From Loripinus fragilis (Eukaryota; Mollusca; Bivalvia; Lucinida; Lucinidae), in NCBI GenBank assembly GCA_964019695.1, contig OZ026517.1, forward strand, positions 54,491,672 through 54,555,671: a stretch of DNA of 64,000 nt, written 5' to 3'. A program made the translations under genes and the position numbers. Below are positions 10,296 through 22,497 of this stretch, in pieces. The notes under the pieces are model-generated. The model worked only from the letters and a program-made list of their open reading frames with translations. It had not been told where the DNA came from and did no database searches. Within the stretch, counting starts at the first letter, position 1. The number at the start of each line of letters is the position of its first letter.

Positions 10296-10464
10296 TACTA
10301 TGTGCCTACTGGTGTCTTCTGTTGATAACCTTTGAGATGAGTTTGGACCCAGATCAGGCCCCAAAAATTGTTGGGCCTGATCTGGGTCTGATGGTTTTCA
10401 TCAATTTTTTATAAAGCTGATTTTGAAAAAAAAACACGAAAAATTACCAAGCATGTAAAGAGTT
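10296..10464. mobile_element. Degenerate TTAA-family foldback MITE
   Basis: The right end tgtaaagag|TTAA matches the family of 2770-2963. The left end is decayed. The central hairpin is clear: gtttggacccagatcaggcc against gggcctgatctgggtctga (about 10339-10392). No gene. Confidence 0.6.
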
Positions 10465-10469
10465 AACTG

Positions 10470-12460
10470 TGGAATGGGTTTTATCGGCATTCTGGGCTGT
10501 TTAGCTGGAAATTATCAACTGGACGAATCAATTTTGAAACTAAGGGTTGTTGGGTAAAAGTTCATTCTGTAAGCAAACAGTGCAGAACTTGACATCTTGC
10601 GTCGTCAGATTGGGTTCTATGCCGTTTTACAATGTCCTTAAATGGGCTAACGTCTTTTATAGTAAACCTATTTTTTCTTACCAGTGAAACAGTTCTGAAA
10701 TGTTTTGAAGACTAGTTCCAAAGCTGAGCTTCTTGTGACATTCTGCACCTGATGACTGATCAGCGGCACCGTGGGATTGGCGGTCCATCTGAAATAAAAA
10801 TGACATTTCAGCATGGAGATTCCGTTACTGAGCCAAAACACAGCTAAAGTTTAGAAAGTTGGAATTTGTCGGATATGAGTGCAGTCTATCTTGAACATTT
10901 CATTCATCGCATATATACCATTGGGTAAATTTTATAAGAGAAATGGCAATCGGTCAATTCTTCCGTCATATAGTGTTACATGTAACCAACAGTGCGACAA
11001 TGCCGGATTCCTCTCTCCCATAGACAGATCCATGCTTATGTAGTTTACTACCAACAGTCGTTAAAACCAGCAACAATTGTGCTCAAGTCTTAACCAACCT
11101 TGTGGTACCATACATACATACATACATACATACATACATACATACATAGTAATTGCAATAATTTGAACAAAATACTTTTAAGCTTTAAATGGTAGATCCA
11201 CGTCTTAATTAAATCCCCCCACCCGATGAAGCGATAATAGGAGAACTAAAAGACATACCTGATATAGATTCGAACTCCCAAGAGAGCTGATATCAGCAGA
11301 CTCAGAAGTTTTGATGCCAGTATACATGTAAGCATCATGTATCATGTAATTCCTACATCGCCGGAGCTGACAATATTCGCCATCTTTACGCTTTCAATGA
11401 CGTTTCTCGTTTCCTAGCAACGGCGTAAAGTAACGTCTTATGACGTTTAACCATCACGGATCGACCTCGAGTTTTCATTGGTCAATAGAACGTCGCATGA
11501 CAATGTCGAAGTCCACTGCCGTGTTTAGAGAAAGTTTATCTATTGTTTTCCCGATTTTTTTTATCATTATCCGTTTCTTTTACAAATGCATGCGAGCGCA
11601 CGAGTGCGAACATCTACATCTGTATTTTCGTCCATCAATCCTGATATGTAAATTCGTAGTTCTCGGGACTAAATATTAATTTCGAATTATCAGCAATTCG
11701 AAGTATAGGGAGGTAGACATAAAGAATATAACCCCCAAAAATAATTATTATCAGTATTTCCTCATGGAGACGTTTCTTTTACGCACCTAAAACATATTTT
11801 ATCATAGGCAGTCATTTAATACATCACGTCTCTAAAATTCAGCGTGTCTCAATTTATTTTGAAACAGCGAGTATTTCGAAAAACCTATGTACATTTTTTT
11901 TCAAGGTTTTACTGCAGTCAGCAAATCTGTTGAACGTTCGTGCATATGTAGTTAGAGAGTACCAATGTGACAAGTGGTTAAAAGTTTGCCAATAGCACCA
12001 CTTATAACTCGCTTTCATATACTAGTGGTTATCGCTAGCGTGCACCAGCGACTCTTATAGCGTTCCAAAGTGGTTGGGTGCTAGTAACCTACTGTATTAT
12101 TAAGGGTTCGGGCTCAGTGGCGGTTTACTTTATGTCTATTCTTTTTTTTTTCATAAACTGATTTTCTATTTTAGTGTATTCAACATATGTTACCAATGAA
12201 CATATTTACAATAATCTTTTATAAGAAAAAAACAACAACACAAAATGAAGTGATCAGTAAGTAGTTCTAAAAATATACACAATTTGTTCTGGAACCAGAC
12301 TACGATGGGGTGCCATTATTGACAGCGTATTGTTTTGGACGCCTGGCATTTCTGAATGACTGTAAATCAATGTAATTCTCCAGGACCGATGAGAATTGAA
12401 TCACGGAATCAACATCATACATATCAACAGGGACCCAGCGAAATCAACTTTTTTCATTTT
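10470..12460. other. Stretch without recognised gene; microsatellite inside
   Basis: Holds a perfect ATAC microsatellite at about 11109-11148. A 79-residue open frame at 11440-11679 has no recognisable domain. No repeat with readable ends. Confidence 0.45.
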
Positions 12461-12466
12461 GTAATT

Positions 12467-12533
12467 GCGAACAGCGAGGAACCAGACCGGCCTGCGCGTT
12501 AGCGCAGGCCGATCTGGGTCCTCGCTGTATCGC
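12467..12533. repeat. Foldback hairpin, ~31-bp arms
   Basis: gcgaacagcgaggaaccaga pairs with tctgggtcctcgctgtatcgc around the loop gcgcgttagcgc. Stem style (CAGAC/GATCTGGGTC) matches the other foldbacks in the window. Non-coding. Confidence 0.7.
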
Positions 12534-12991
12534 ATGCACAACTGACAAATCTTAGTACCCACATAGCAAAATGTTATGATTGGATCAAACTGCGTGAATG
12601 ATGATTGATGGCTTAGTTCTAAGTGTTCCCTGTTCGCACATATTGTATATCGCAATGTTGGTTTTCTCTGGCTCCCGTCCTCGTAGCTGCTCATCGCGGA
12701 TAGGAGTTTGCCTAACATTCAAGAGAGTCTTATCTCTGCCGGAATCTATATTGTCTTCATTCTGCAAGATGGGATTTATTTTTTCTTCTTGTTTTCGCTG
12801 GAAAAAACGAACAAACAGGATTTATTAGCAATTGAGATGTATGTAGGAATTATTATTGAGATTTAACTGCTGTGGATAAAAATCTGTTGTTAATTTCTTA
12901 GGCTGCTGGAATATGAGATATCGGTACTTATTGCATATGCGAAAAGCTATACTCTATAGGTGCATGTACTCCCAGTGGGGGGGGGGGTATG

Positions 12992-13279
12992 CACTGCACC
13001 TAAAACTAAGTATAAGTTAACACCAAAAGAGGTGACAGCTGAGCTGCCACCCCCGTTTGGTGTAAACTTACACTTACTTTCCTGTTAAAAATACTTTAGT
13101 CCAACAATTCTCCAGTGATAAATAATAAAATATTTCTACTTGTTATTGTTGTAGCTATTCTTTGGATCAATACATTCAAACAGAACATAGCCTTTAAAGC
13201 ACTAAGATGTTAAACCAAAATCAGTGGCAGTTCAGGTGCCACCAAATGTGATGTAAAGTTATCCTATATTTTTACAGTG
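12992..13279. mobile_element. CACTG-TIR MITE, copy 1
   Basis: A 288-bp element whose ends, cactg...gtataagttaacacc and the complement cactgtaaaaatataggata, are inverted. Its interior shares attctccagtgataaataat-like and gaacatagcctttaaag segments with the copy at 18397-18869. Duplication not clear. Non-coding. Confidence 0.7.
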
Positions 13280-13429
13280 TGCTATCTATTGGGACTTGAG
13301 GTCTAGCTTTTTTAGTGTACCTTCATCTACTTTAAAGAATTGTATGTATATGGACAGTGATTGCTCTGGTGAGGCTGCAGTCTCATCTAGGCAATTGCTG
13401 GTCGCCTATGCTTCGATAAGCCTGTTTAA

Positions 13430-13635
13430 CTTTTTGCATATTGGCTAATTTTTCATGCTTTCTGTCGTCTGCGGATTTTTTTTCAAATTCATCTTTTTCG
13501 AAAAAATCTTTCAGGAATACCATCAGAGTGACAAGCGGTTTGGAGCCAGGGTAGGCCCGACATCTTGTCGGGCCTGATCTGGGTCCAAACTGTTTACAAA
13601 GGTTATTAGCAGACGACACTAGTAAACATGAAGTC
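13430..13635. mobile_element. TTAA-family foldback MITE, reverse orientation, degenerate
   Basis: TTAA at 13426-13429 then ctttttgcata; the other end reads tagtaaacatgaagtcaa, the complement of the family's left end with changes. Central hairpin: agccagggtaggcccgacat / cgggcctgatctgggtccaa. Shares ctgtcgtctgc and cagacgacac with the family. Confidence 0.6.
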
Positions 13636-14007
13636 AACTAACTTTCTCTGTTGGGTTTTTTGTGTTCCTGTCATTAAGTGCGACATTAATGAGATATTAA
13701 GCTGAACATATTTGTATATTTCGCTCCCGATGGAATATGATTTAGTGGGCGTAGGTACCAAAGTACAGTATTGTTAAGCTTCACTTGCATATACTCTGAC
13801 CATAACCAACCAGGTTAGCAGCACGATCAAATTCTAAGCGCAATAAACTTTTGTGATTCGAAAAGCAACATAACTTCGAAAGAAAATGACGGGAAAATGA
13901 CATGGATTTGCACATACATGTATTTATTATTTAGAAGATAAATATGGGGTCCTGTGATTTTGGGGGGAAGCTGAATCGTAATATTGACTGCTAAATGCGT
14001 ACTTGGA

Positions 14008-14139
14008 ACGGTCTTGATCTAGATCCAAACCGTTTGACACTCTGATAGTGTTCGTTAAAGAATTTGTTTGAAAAAATGTTAATTTTGAAATGAGTCCGTA
14101 TACAACAAAAATGCATGGAAATTTACCCAGCAAGCAGAG
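14008..14139. mobile_element. Half copy of the TTAA foldback MITE
   Basis: gatctagatccaaaccgttt and gacactctga match the right half of 2770-2963, ending at gcagag|TTAA (14140-14143). The left half and hairpin partner are absent. Confidence 0.5.
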
Positions 14140-14910
14140 TTAAAATTTGAGTTGAACTTAGCGAATTCGTACGATTAACTTTTATATGGCTGTTTGATAG
14201 CTATAAAGCTTTTGGATTATTCCCAAATCAGAATTCCCGAAACGAAAATTATTTTCTGTTTTCCCTACAAATGAAAGGCCAGTACATTGAGCAATTAATA
14301 AATTCTTGATGATATTAATTGATTTCGCGGATGCATTATTATCCCTGACAATAACTATTCTGCTAAGCAAACCTGGGAGAGTTCCAAGCAATACCGTAAA
14401 GCTTCTAAAAACCGAACAGTGGTTATCTAACAAAACATAATGACATCTCGTGCATACCAAGATCAGACTGCTCATGATCGAGCAGTATGATCAGGACATT
14501 CACTGCTGATCATTCTAACATGCAATTTATGTCAATATTAAAAAAAAAACATGTCAATTTATGCTGATATTAAAGAACGTACAGCCAGAAACTTAGTGCA
14601 GAACAGTAAGATATAAGTGTTCGATATTTTAAAACTTTTTTTTAAAAAACCAGTAAATGTTCTTAAATTTCGAACTCTTTTACAACCTCACAATTACACG
14701 CTAGAGAACCACTGTACTCGAACAGCACAGTCATCGCGTTGTGGTTACAGTCGACGAGTGCACAAAATAGTGTACCTAGCTGTTAGAATGGGTAATATTT
14801 TGGTCAATTTTTACTTTAGAAAATATTCATGGCGATCACTTATAAATCCAGCTGTGTATCTGCTTACCAATTTTTTTGTGGGTTGAGTGATAGTCGCTAC
14901 GTAATAGTTA

Positions 14911-14996
14911 TACCATGGGTTGTCCGCCTGTATGTGGAGATAATCCACGAGCTTTAGCGAGTGGATTATCATACGTACAGGTGAACAAACATGGTA
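14911..14996. repeat. Hairpin element, ~38-bp arms
   Basis: taccatgggttgtccgcctg and its partner caggtgaacaaacatggta flank gagataatccac / gtggattatc. An 86-bp near-palindrome with loop gagctttagcga. Probably a foldback MITE. Confidence 0.75.
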
Positions 14997-14999
14997 TTA

Positions 15000-15645
15000 A
15001 TATTTTATGCCACCTACATCAGTGTAGACCTTGCACATCACGAGATATTTCGTGCTAAAGTTGGTAAGGGTGGTATAAAGCGCCAGAGTTATGCCAAAAA
15101 TGTGGTATTTCCTGCAAAAGATGAAAGAAATGTTTGCTTTCTTATTAATTTTCGCGTTTCTTAATGCGGCAGTACTTTAGCAGTCGGATCAGGACCTTCA
15201 TAGTCTGTTATACTGGCAAGTATGCTGGAATTCAAGAAGTGTCAATCAGCAGTTTAGTTGAGAACAATTATAGATTATTGTTAGAAAGTCTAGTTAGAAC
15301 ATTTACTGGTACATGTAAATGGTTTAAGCCTTCGAACAATAAATAGTTTACAGATCGTACTTGCATCCTATGCAGGCCCAGCTCAGACTATCGTCTGTTT
15401 ATATTAGGGCATTCACTGTTTGTTATTTAGGCATGTTATTTGTGCTGAGGTTTAAAATTCGGAAAATTATGCCCAGAAGTTGAGGACACTTAGATAACTG
15501 GTCGAAAAATTAGAATATTTACTAGTAAATGCTCTAAAATTTCGTACACTTGATGCGTGAGAAAATATTGGTCTCCAACTGGTCTAAAGGTTATAAAACT
15601 TTATTCATGTTCAACTCACCTGAGTATGGAATTTATTCTGCTCAT
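15000..15645. other. Stretch without gene
   Basis: Short foldback fragments (for example near 15370-15400) but no exon or complete element. Confidence 0.4.
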
Positions 15646-15685
15646 AAATGTTAAAATGCCAACAATTGTTGGCATTTTAACATTT
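15646..15685. repeat. Perfect 40-bp palindrome
   Basis: aaatgttaaaatgccaacaa is followed at once by its exact reverse complement, with no loop. Perfect and unspaced, unlike the imperfect foldbacks around it. Confidence 0.95.
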
Positions 15686-16113
15686 TACTCGCAGGATAAA
15701 TACACTGTCTGACTGTTTGGAGCAGGAAAATATATATTTATTCATTATTTTAGTTTTAATTAGCATTATTGAAGCTGAGTTGAGCATGCAAAAAAAAACA
15801 TAACTTCGAGGCCTGGCTGCTACAGATAAGCAGACTGTCTTCAGAAAAAAGTAGTTTGCGGATCAAACCAGATAACTACAGTTTTAGTTGAGAATGATAA
15901 GAGAAGAGTGTTCGGAATTTTAGAACATTTACCATAATTCCCCATAAACATTCCAGCGACACTTTTACCATTAATGTAAGTAGCAACATGAAATAATTGT
16001 TCCTGCAATTTGCGCTAAGCTAATCTCAGTAGTCCTGGTTGGGGCTTTAAAGAATGTTACGTTCATAAAGTTGATTCACTTTGGTGGTATGCTCCTTGAC
16101 CAAAGGGCTACAT

Positions 16114-16305
16114 ACCGGATAGGCGCCAATCGAAAACGTGAATACTATCGACGAACGTAGATAAAAAAAATCGTCCGCAGCAGTGTTTTCGAATGCCATT
16201 TGTCGACCGACTGGTGACAAATGGCAATCGAAAACACTGTTTCTAGCGATTTTCGATCTTCGTTCGTTGATTGTTTAGAGCGTTTTCGATTGCCGCATAT
16301 CCGGT
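16114..16305. mobile_element. ~190-bp MITE, ACCGGATA TIR, copy 1
   Basis: Ends accggataggcgccaatcga and complement accggatatgcggcaatcga, plus an inner palindrome gccatttgtcgaccga / tggtgacaaatggc. Second copy at 37489-37680 shares tggcaatcgaaaacactgtt. Non-coding. Confidence 0.75.
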
Positions 16306-16309
16306 GTGG

Positions 16310-17040
16310 CCTAGTATGTCTCGGACCCGGATTGACATAAAGTCCTAGCATTCATAAATGAGCCATGGCAAAATAGATGTGTCAGATTAGTCTGGGCATC
16401 CGCACAGCCTGGTCAGACATTGCTGTGCGCTCAGTGGGTACATTGCAGCTAAAGACCACGCTTTCAACATGCGGACAGCGAATTCAATGATCAGACAGAA
16501 CTGGTGCCAAGGGTGATCTGAATCTTCTTGTTACCCACGCCACATTGTTACCGGGGTTTCTCATGTCAAGGCTCAAACAGTTCACCCTCAAAATGGAAAA
16601 GAATGACTTAGGTGGGGTGCGTGTTTCCCTAGTTTTGGAAATGTTACCAGAATTATAAACCTATATAAGCCTAACGTCCTTTTTGTGAGACGAAGGCAAA
16701 CAGAACGCGGCGTCTGATCAGGGTCTCCACTGTTTTCTTACAGAACATTCTATCAACATTTTGATAAAATGAAAATTAGCACCTAACAACCCTTAAAACA
16801 GAAATGGACTGGTCCAATTGATAAGGGTAGGCAGGCCCATTCGCCTTAAATGGATTAACGGTGAATGGTATTTTATGGCAACACATGCGATGTTTGTTTC
16901 GTCCGTCAATGTTCTACTTAAACATGGTTGACTTTGGCAATTACGTCGTTGTTGGCGTCGATGTTGACGTTCATCGTAACCGTTTCATGCCTACTGACTG
17001 ACCAAATTTAATTGGGTTAGTACATATTCTTATGGCATAC
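16310..17040. other. Stretch with half-foldbacks only
   Basis: Contains single arms such as gcgtctgatcagggtctcca near 16710, without a partner. No gene seen. Confidence 0.4.
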
Positions 17041-17207
17041 ACGCGCGGATCCAGATGAGGGCAGGGGCTTCGGACCCCCAACCCCTGGAAAATCACGCCA
17101 TCATCGGCCCACCAGCGAAACGACATCTCCCCTCTGTAAAATATGATGACTAAGCAAATAAAAAATCTAAATTTGGGACCCCCCTGACAAAACTTTCTGA
17201 ATCCTAG
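17041..17207. mobile_element. GGATCC-family MITE, shortened copy
   Basis: Begins gcgcggatccagatgagggc and ends gacaaaactttctgaatcct, as in the complete copies at 30602 and 52301, with the shared ccatcatcggccc / agcgaaacg interior partly deleted. No clear duplication. Confidence 0.6.
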
Positions 17208-17209
17208 AC

Positions 17210-17970
17210 TGGCGTAATACAAAGCCATGCTTAAAACGTGCATGCGCAACTATATGATCCCATTTGCGCTGTCTGGTGTCTAGATTTCGGACATACTTTT
17301 TCGTTAAGTATGCGTTTGTGCGTGCGAGTGTACGTGCGTGTATGTGTTCAAAATCTATCATTTCCTTTATAATTCGTTTTTAGGAAAAACACTTTCGCGG
17401 TGTCTATTCAGTATTGGATTTAAACGTTATTTAGTTTAATACCACTGCTCAATGTGGATCAATCATTGAGGTTGGATTTCTTTACAAACGACCCAAACAC
17501 TTTGCTGTACTGTGATGTGGTATACGACTTGGCACTTCTTACTGCAACAAACGGATTATTATGTGCATATACAACTGAGCATGGCCATTTGATAATCATG
17601 GTAATTGTATTAACGAAATGCCATGCATCTTTGTGTTGGACACACCCACTATCAAAACATGTGTGAACGGAATATAGCCTAGTGTTTATCATTGATGTAG
17701 GTAAGCATTGATGTCTGAAAGATGTATTAACGAACTGACAAGAGGTAACATCACTCTTTTGAAAACAATGTATATATATGTGTGTTAATTAACTACTTTC
17801 TGGAGGAAACAACACTCTTTGGAAATAATTTACATATATGTTGTGTTGTTATATGTGTGCAATTCCTTGTGCAATAACGTTAATGGATTAAAATGCTCCA
17901 AGTTCATATGATGTGCTACTAAATGAAATCTTATTCAAAATTAAATTTCGAAAGGAAGGAAGTAAACATT
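17210..17970. other. Stretch without supported gene
   Basis: Overlapping 70-77 residue open frames at 17454-17692 lie on opposite strands and show no domain. TG/TA-rich short repeats near 17770-17850. Confidence 0.4.
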
Positions 17971-17972
17971 TT

Positions 17973-18284
17973 AAAGAAATAAGCAATATATCAATTTAGT
18001 GAAATTTCGAAAGGAAAAAAAACTAGTCTATGTCGGTTTACGAGGTATTCATTTATTCAGTACAAACGATGAATTTTAGGTCTAACTATGAGATTCAAGG
18101 AAGTTCTATTTTTATGATTCTGGATTTAAAAGAAATAAGCAATAGATTAATTTAGTGAAAAATCGAAAGGAAAAACTAGTCAATGTCGGTTTACGCGGTA
18201 TTCATTTATTCAGTACAAAGTATGAATTTTAGGTCTAACTATGAGATTCAAGGGAAGTTCTATTTTTATGATTCCGACGAACAG
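17973..18284 (+). repeat. 156-bp tandem duplication spanning a splice acceptor
   Basis: 17973-18128 and 18129-18284 are near-identical in direct orientation (shared gaaataagcaat, gaaaggaaaa, ctatgagattcaag). The unit includes the branch/acceptor region and about the first 50 bases of the candidate exon. The first copy lacks one G (caaggaag versus caagggaag), shifting its frame. Confidence 0.85.
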
Positions 18285-18375
18285 CTGAAGCATGAATGGA
18301 AACAGAAGGCGAAAATGAACATAAAACAGTCTACATTCCTCGAAGGGATCTTGCTCAAGTCTATGGACCATGAGA
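18233..18375 (+). CDS. Candidate host exon, unknown protein
   Basis: Acceptor gaattttag precedes 18233 and donor A|GTAAGTACC follows 18375. The 143-nt exon has one leading and one trailing base (a phase 1-type start and end) and reads SNYEIQGKFYFYDSDEQLKH then KSTFLEG-like, KQSTFLEGILLKSMDHE. Composition is less AT-rich than the flanks. An acidic/lysine-rich, globular-looking segment; no domain recognised. Neighbouring exons are not visible nearby. It could also be a chance open frame. Confidence 0.4.
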
Positions 18376-18396
18376 GTAAGTACCATAATTACCCCA

Positions 18397-18869
18397 CACT
18401 GTAAACATATGTGTAAGTTTACACCAAAAAGAGCTGAGCTGCAACCCCTTTTGCACAGGTTTAAATTAACACATTTTTGAGCGTAAAATTGTAAATAATT
18501 TCTGACCCATCCGTTTTAACATATTTTTGGGTGCTCAAAAGAACCGTCTCACTGAGACGGTTCTTTTGAGTACCCACAACATATGTTTTGGTTGAGAAAT
18601 AAGAAAATATTTTTTTCGTTACGCACTCTTAACTAAAGGCCTGCTTTTTTGTATAAACTTAAACTTACTTGCTTACTAAAACCTTTTGAGGCAACCATTT
18701 CTACTGTGATAAATGTCAAATAATTATTTCTGTTATTGGTTTAGTTTATCTCCGAATCGATACAATCGAAAGGAACATAGCCTTTAAAGAAATTAAAAGG
18801 TTATACCAAGACCAGAGGCGGTTCAACTGCCACCGAATTCGGTGCAAAGTTACACTTTTTTTTTACAGT
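18397..18869. mobile_element. CACTG-TIR MITE, copy 2, with nested hairpin
   Basis: Ends cactgtaaacatatgtgtaa and complement actgtaaaaaaaaagtgtaa. The interior matches copy 1 (gaacatagcctttaaag, ggtgcaaagttacac). An extra ~170 bp at about 18480-18650 contains a hairpin (18529-18575): gctcaaaagaaccgtctca and its partner. The element starts 22 bp after the candidate exon's donor. Confidence 0.7.
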
Positions 18870-20866
18870 ATCTTAATTCCTCACCATACTTATCATTAAA
18901 AATAAACCAGTCTACTTAACAATGCTCTTGAAACGTGTGAATATGGCTAATAGTGTAAACCCTGCTCAGACTGCCATTTCATGTGTGGTCTGATCAGCGT
19001 TTACGCTGTTTGCCATAACCCTATATGTTTGGATACCTACATATATTCTGAAACGCGAACCAGTTCATTTTACAAGTCTGATGAAAAGTGTTAATATGGC
19101 AAAACCCTTAATATTGGGATAGCGTGGCACAGATAGCTTGACACTATATGTTCAGATACCTATTTAATTTATTGTGAAACTTGCACCAGTTCATTTTACA
19201 TGCCTAATGAAAAGTGCGAAAATGGCAAAACCCTAAATATTGGGATAGCTTGACACTGATAGCTTGACACTATATGTTTAAATACCTATTTAATTCATTC
19301 TGAAATCCGCACCAGTTCATTTTAAATGCCTGATGAAAAGTGTGAATATGGCAAAACCCTAAATATTGGGATAGCTTGACACTACATGTATGTGTTCGTA
19401 TACCTAACTCAAACCAGTTCAATTTACAAGACTGACGAAAAGTGTGAATATGGCTAAACCCTAAATATTTGGATAGCTGGACACTGATAGATTGACACTT
19501 TATGTTCAGATACCTATTTAATTTATTCTGAATCTCGCACCAGTTTATTTTACATGGCTGATGAAAAGTGTGAATATGGCAAAACCCTAAATATTGGGAT
19601 AGCTTGACACCGATACCTTGACACTATATGTTCAGATACCTATTTAATTTATTTTGAAACTCAAAAAGGCTGATGAAAATTGTGAATGAGGCAAAACTCT
19701 AAATATTGGGATTATATGACACTGATAGCTTGACACTATATGTTCAGATACCTATTTAATTTATTCTGAAACTCGAACCAGTTCACTTTACATGGCTGAT
19801 AAAAAGTGTGAATAAGGCAAAACCCTAAATATTGGAATAGCTTGACACAGATAACTTAACACTATATGTTTGGATACCTATTTGATTTATTTTGAAACTC
19901 AAAAGGACGTTGAAAAGTGTGAATATGACAAAACCCTAAATATTGGGATAGCTTGACACTGATAGCTTGACACTAAACGTTCAGATACCTATTTAATTTA
20001 TTCTGAAACACGAACCAGTTCACTTTACATGGCTGATAAAAAGTGTGAATAAGGCAAACCCTAAATATTGGAATAGCTTGACACAGATAACTTGACACTA
20101 TATGTTTGGATACCTATTTGATTTATTTTGAAACTCAAAAGGACGTTGAAAAGTGTGAATATGGCAAAACCCTAAATATTGGGATAGCTTGACACTGATA
20201 ACTTGACACTAAGTGTTCGGATAAGTATTTAATTTATGCTGAAACTCAAAAGGCTGATGAAAAGTGTCAATATAGCAAAACCCTATATATTTGGATAGCT
20301 TGACACTGATAGCTTGACACTGTATGTGCAGATACCTATTTAATTTACTTTCAAACTCAAAAGGCTGATGAAAAGTGTGAATATGGCAAAATCCTATATA
20401 TTGGGATAGCTTGACACTGATCACTTAAAACCCTATGTTCGGATACTTATTTAATTTATGCTGAAACTCAAAAGGCTGAAAAAAGTAAGAATATGGCAAA
20501 ACCCTAAATATTGGGATAGCTTCACAATGATAGCTTGACACTATATGTGCAGATTTCTATGTATATGGTCGGATACCTTATTCGAACCAGTACATTACAC
20601 AAGACTGACGGAAAGTGTGAATATGGCAAAACCCTAAATATTGGGATAGCTTGATACTGATTGATTGACACTATATCTTTAGATACCTATTTAATTTATT
20701 CTGAAACTCGCACCAGTTCATTTTATATGGCTGTTGAAAAGTGTGAATAAGGCAAAATCCTAAACATTGGGATAGCGTGACACTGATAGCTTGACACTAT
20801 ATGTTCATATACCTAATTTATTTTGAAACTCAAGAAGGCTGATGAAAAGAGTGAATATGGCAAAAC

Positions 20867-21583
20867 CACACCCTATACCCGGGATGCAACATTTTTTTTA
20901 CAGATCAGAAACAGCCTAACACGGCTCGTGCGGGAATGGATTGTGGTAAGTTGACGTTGTTTTTACTTTTACAGACGTTAAAATGAGGAGTTGCGAGTCA
21001 ATATTTTGCAGAGAAACATAGTGTACCTACCTTTATGTTGCGCCATATCTTTTTTGGCTGTACTCTTTGCTGGAAGTTGTGTCATTTTCAAAAAAAAACT
21101 CTCCGATGTTGCTTGTATCCAGATAATCCACTCATCGATGGTGATAGTATCCCAGTCGAACTACCCTGTGTGTGTTTAGCACCATATTTTGTAAAAGCTG
21201 GCTTAATTTCACTATTGTCTTCTGATGACACGTAACACAGAATGTTTCAGGTATATCTTGTACTTTCGACCAGGACAATCGGACAAAAAGAACTTGAGCA
21301 ATTAGCAAGTGTAGCAAATTTTCGTTGTCTTTGGTGGAATATTCTTATGAAAAACATATTATTTCTGATGCAAAGGGATCCTTTTTAAACTACTACTTAT
21401 GGCGAAACATAAAGGTAGGTACACTATGTTTCTCTGCAAAATCTTGACTCGGAACTCTTCGTTTTAACGTCTCAAAAAGTAAAAACAACATCAAATTACC
21501 TAAATCCATTCCCACACGCGACGTGTTAGGTTGTTTCTGATCTGCGATGTAAAATAAATGTTGCATCCCGGGTATAGGGTGTG
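20867..21583. mobile_element. 717-bp long-TIR DNA element inserted in the satellite
   Basis: Left cacaccctatacccgggatg and right complement identical over the first 27 bp; the inverted similarity continues for about 185 bp, including agagaaacatagtgtaccta. Flanked by AAAC on both sides (20863-20866 and 21584-21587), a probable 4-bp duplication. About 340 bp of unique interior has no long open frame on either strand. A non-autonomous cut-and-paste element; superfamily not assignable from this. Confidence 0.85.
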
Positions 21584-22371
21584 AAACCCCTACCTATTTA
21601 ATTTATTCTGAAACTCAAAAGGCTGATTAAACGTGTGAATATGGCAAAACCCTAAATATTGGGATAGCTTGACACTGATAGCTTGACACTATATGTGCAG
21701 ATACCTATGTATATGGTCGGAAACCTAACTCGAACCAGTTCATTTTACAAGGCTGATGAATAGTTGGAATATAACAAAACCCTAAATATTGGGATAATAT
21801 GACACTGATAGCTTGACACTATATGTTCAGATACCTATTTAATTTATTCTGAAACTCGAACCAGTTCATTTTACGAGGCTGATGAAAAGTGGCAAACCCC
21901 TAAATATTGGGATAGTTTGACACCAATAGCTTGACATAAGTAGTTTGTATACCTATTTAATTTATTCTAAAGCTCGATCATTTTACGAGGCTGATAAATA
22001 GTTTGAATATGGCAAAACCCTAGATATTGAGAGAGCTTGACACTGATAGCTTTACAATGTATGTTCAGATACCTTTTTAATTTGTTCTGAAACTCAAACC
22101 AGTTCATTTTACATGGCTAATGAAAAGTGTGAATATGGCAATACCCTGAATATATACCTTGACACTTTATGTGCAGATACCTATTTAATTTATTCTGAAA
22201 CTCGCACCAGTTCATTTTACATGGCTGATGAAAAGTGTGAATAAGGCAAAATCCTAAATATTGGGATAGCTTGACACTGATAACTTTACACTATATGTTC
22301 GGATACCTATTTGATTCATTCTGCAACTCAAAGGGCTGATGAAAAGTGTGAATATGGCAAAATATATACTT

Positions 22372-22497
22372 AAAAGGGTATCCTTTGGAAGCAAAGACTG
22401 CACCAAAGAACTGAAAGTAGAGTGTGCATATTTCCTGGGCCAGACTAGCTAGTTTTTGCCATTTAGGATTCACCAGTGACCATCTAATAGTTTCAAA
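22372..22497. repeat. Dispersed segment shared with 41935-42065
   Basis: tttggaagcaaagactgcac, gaactgaaagt and gactagctagttttt match tttggaagcaaagaatacac, aactgaacgt and gactagctatttt at 41943-42020, same orientation. It interrupts the satellite between two units. Confidence 0.7.
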
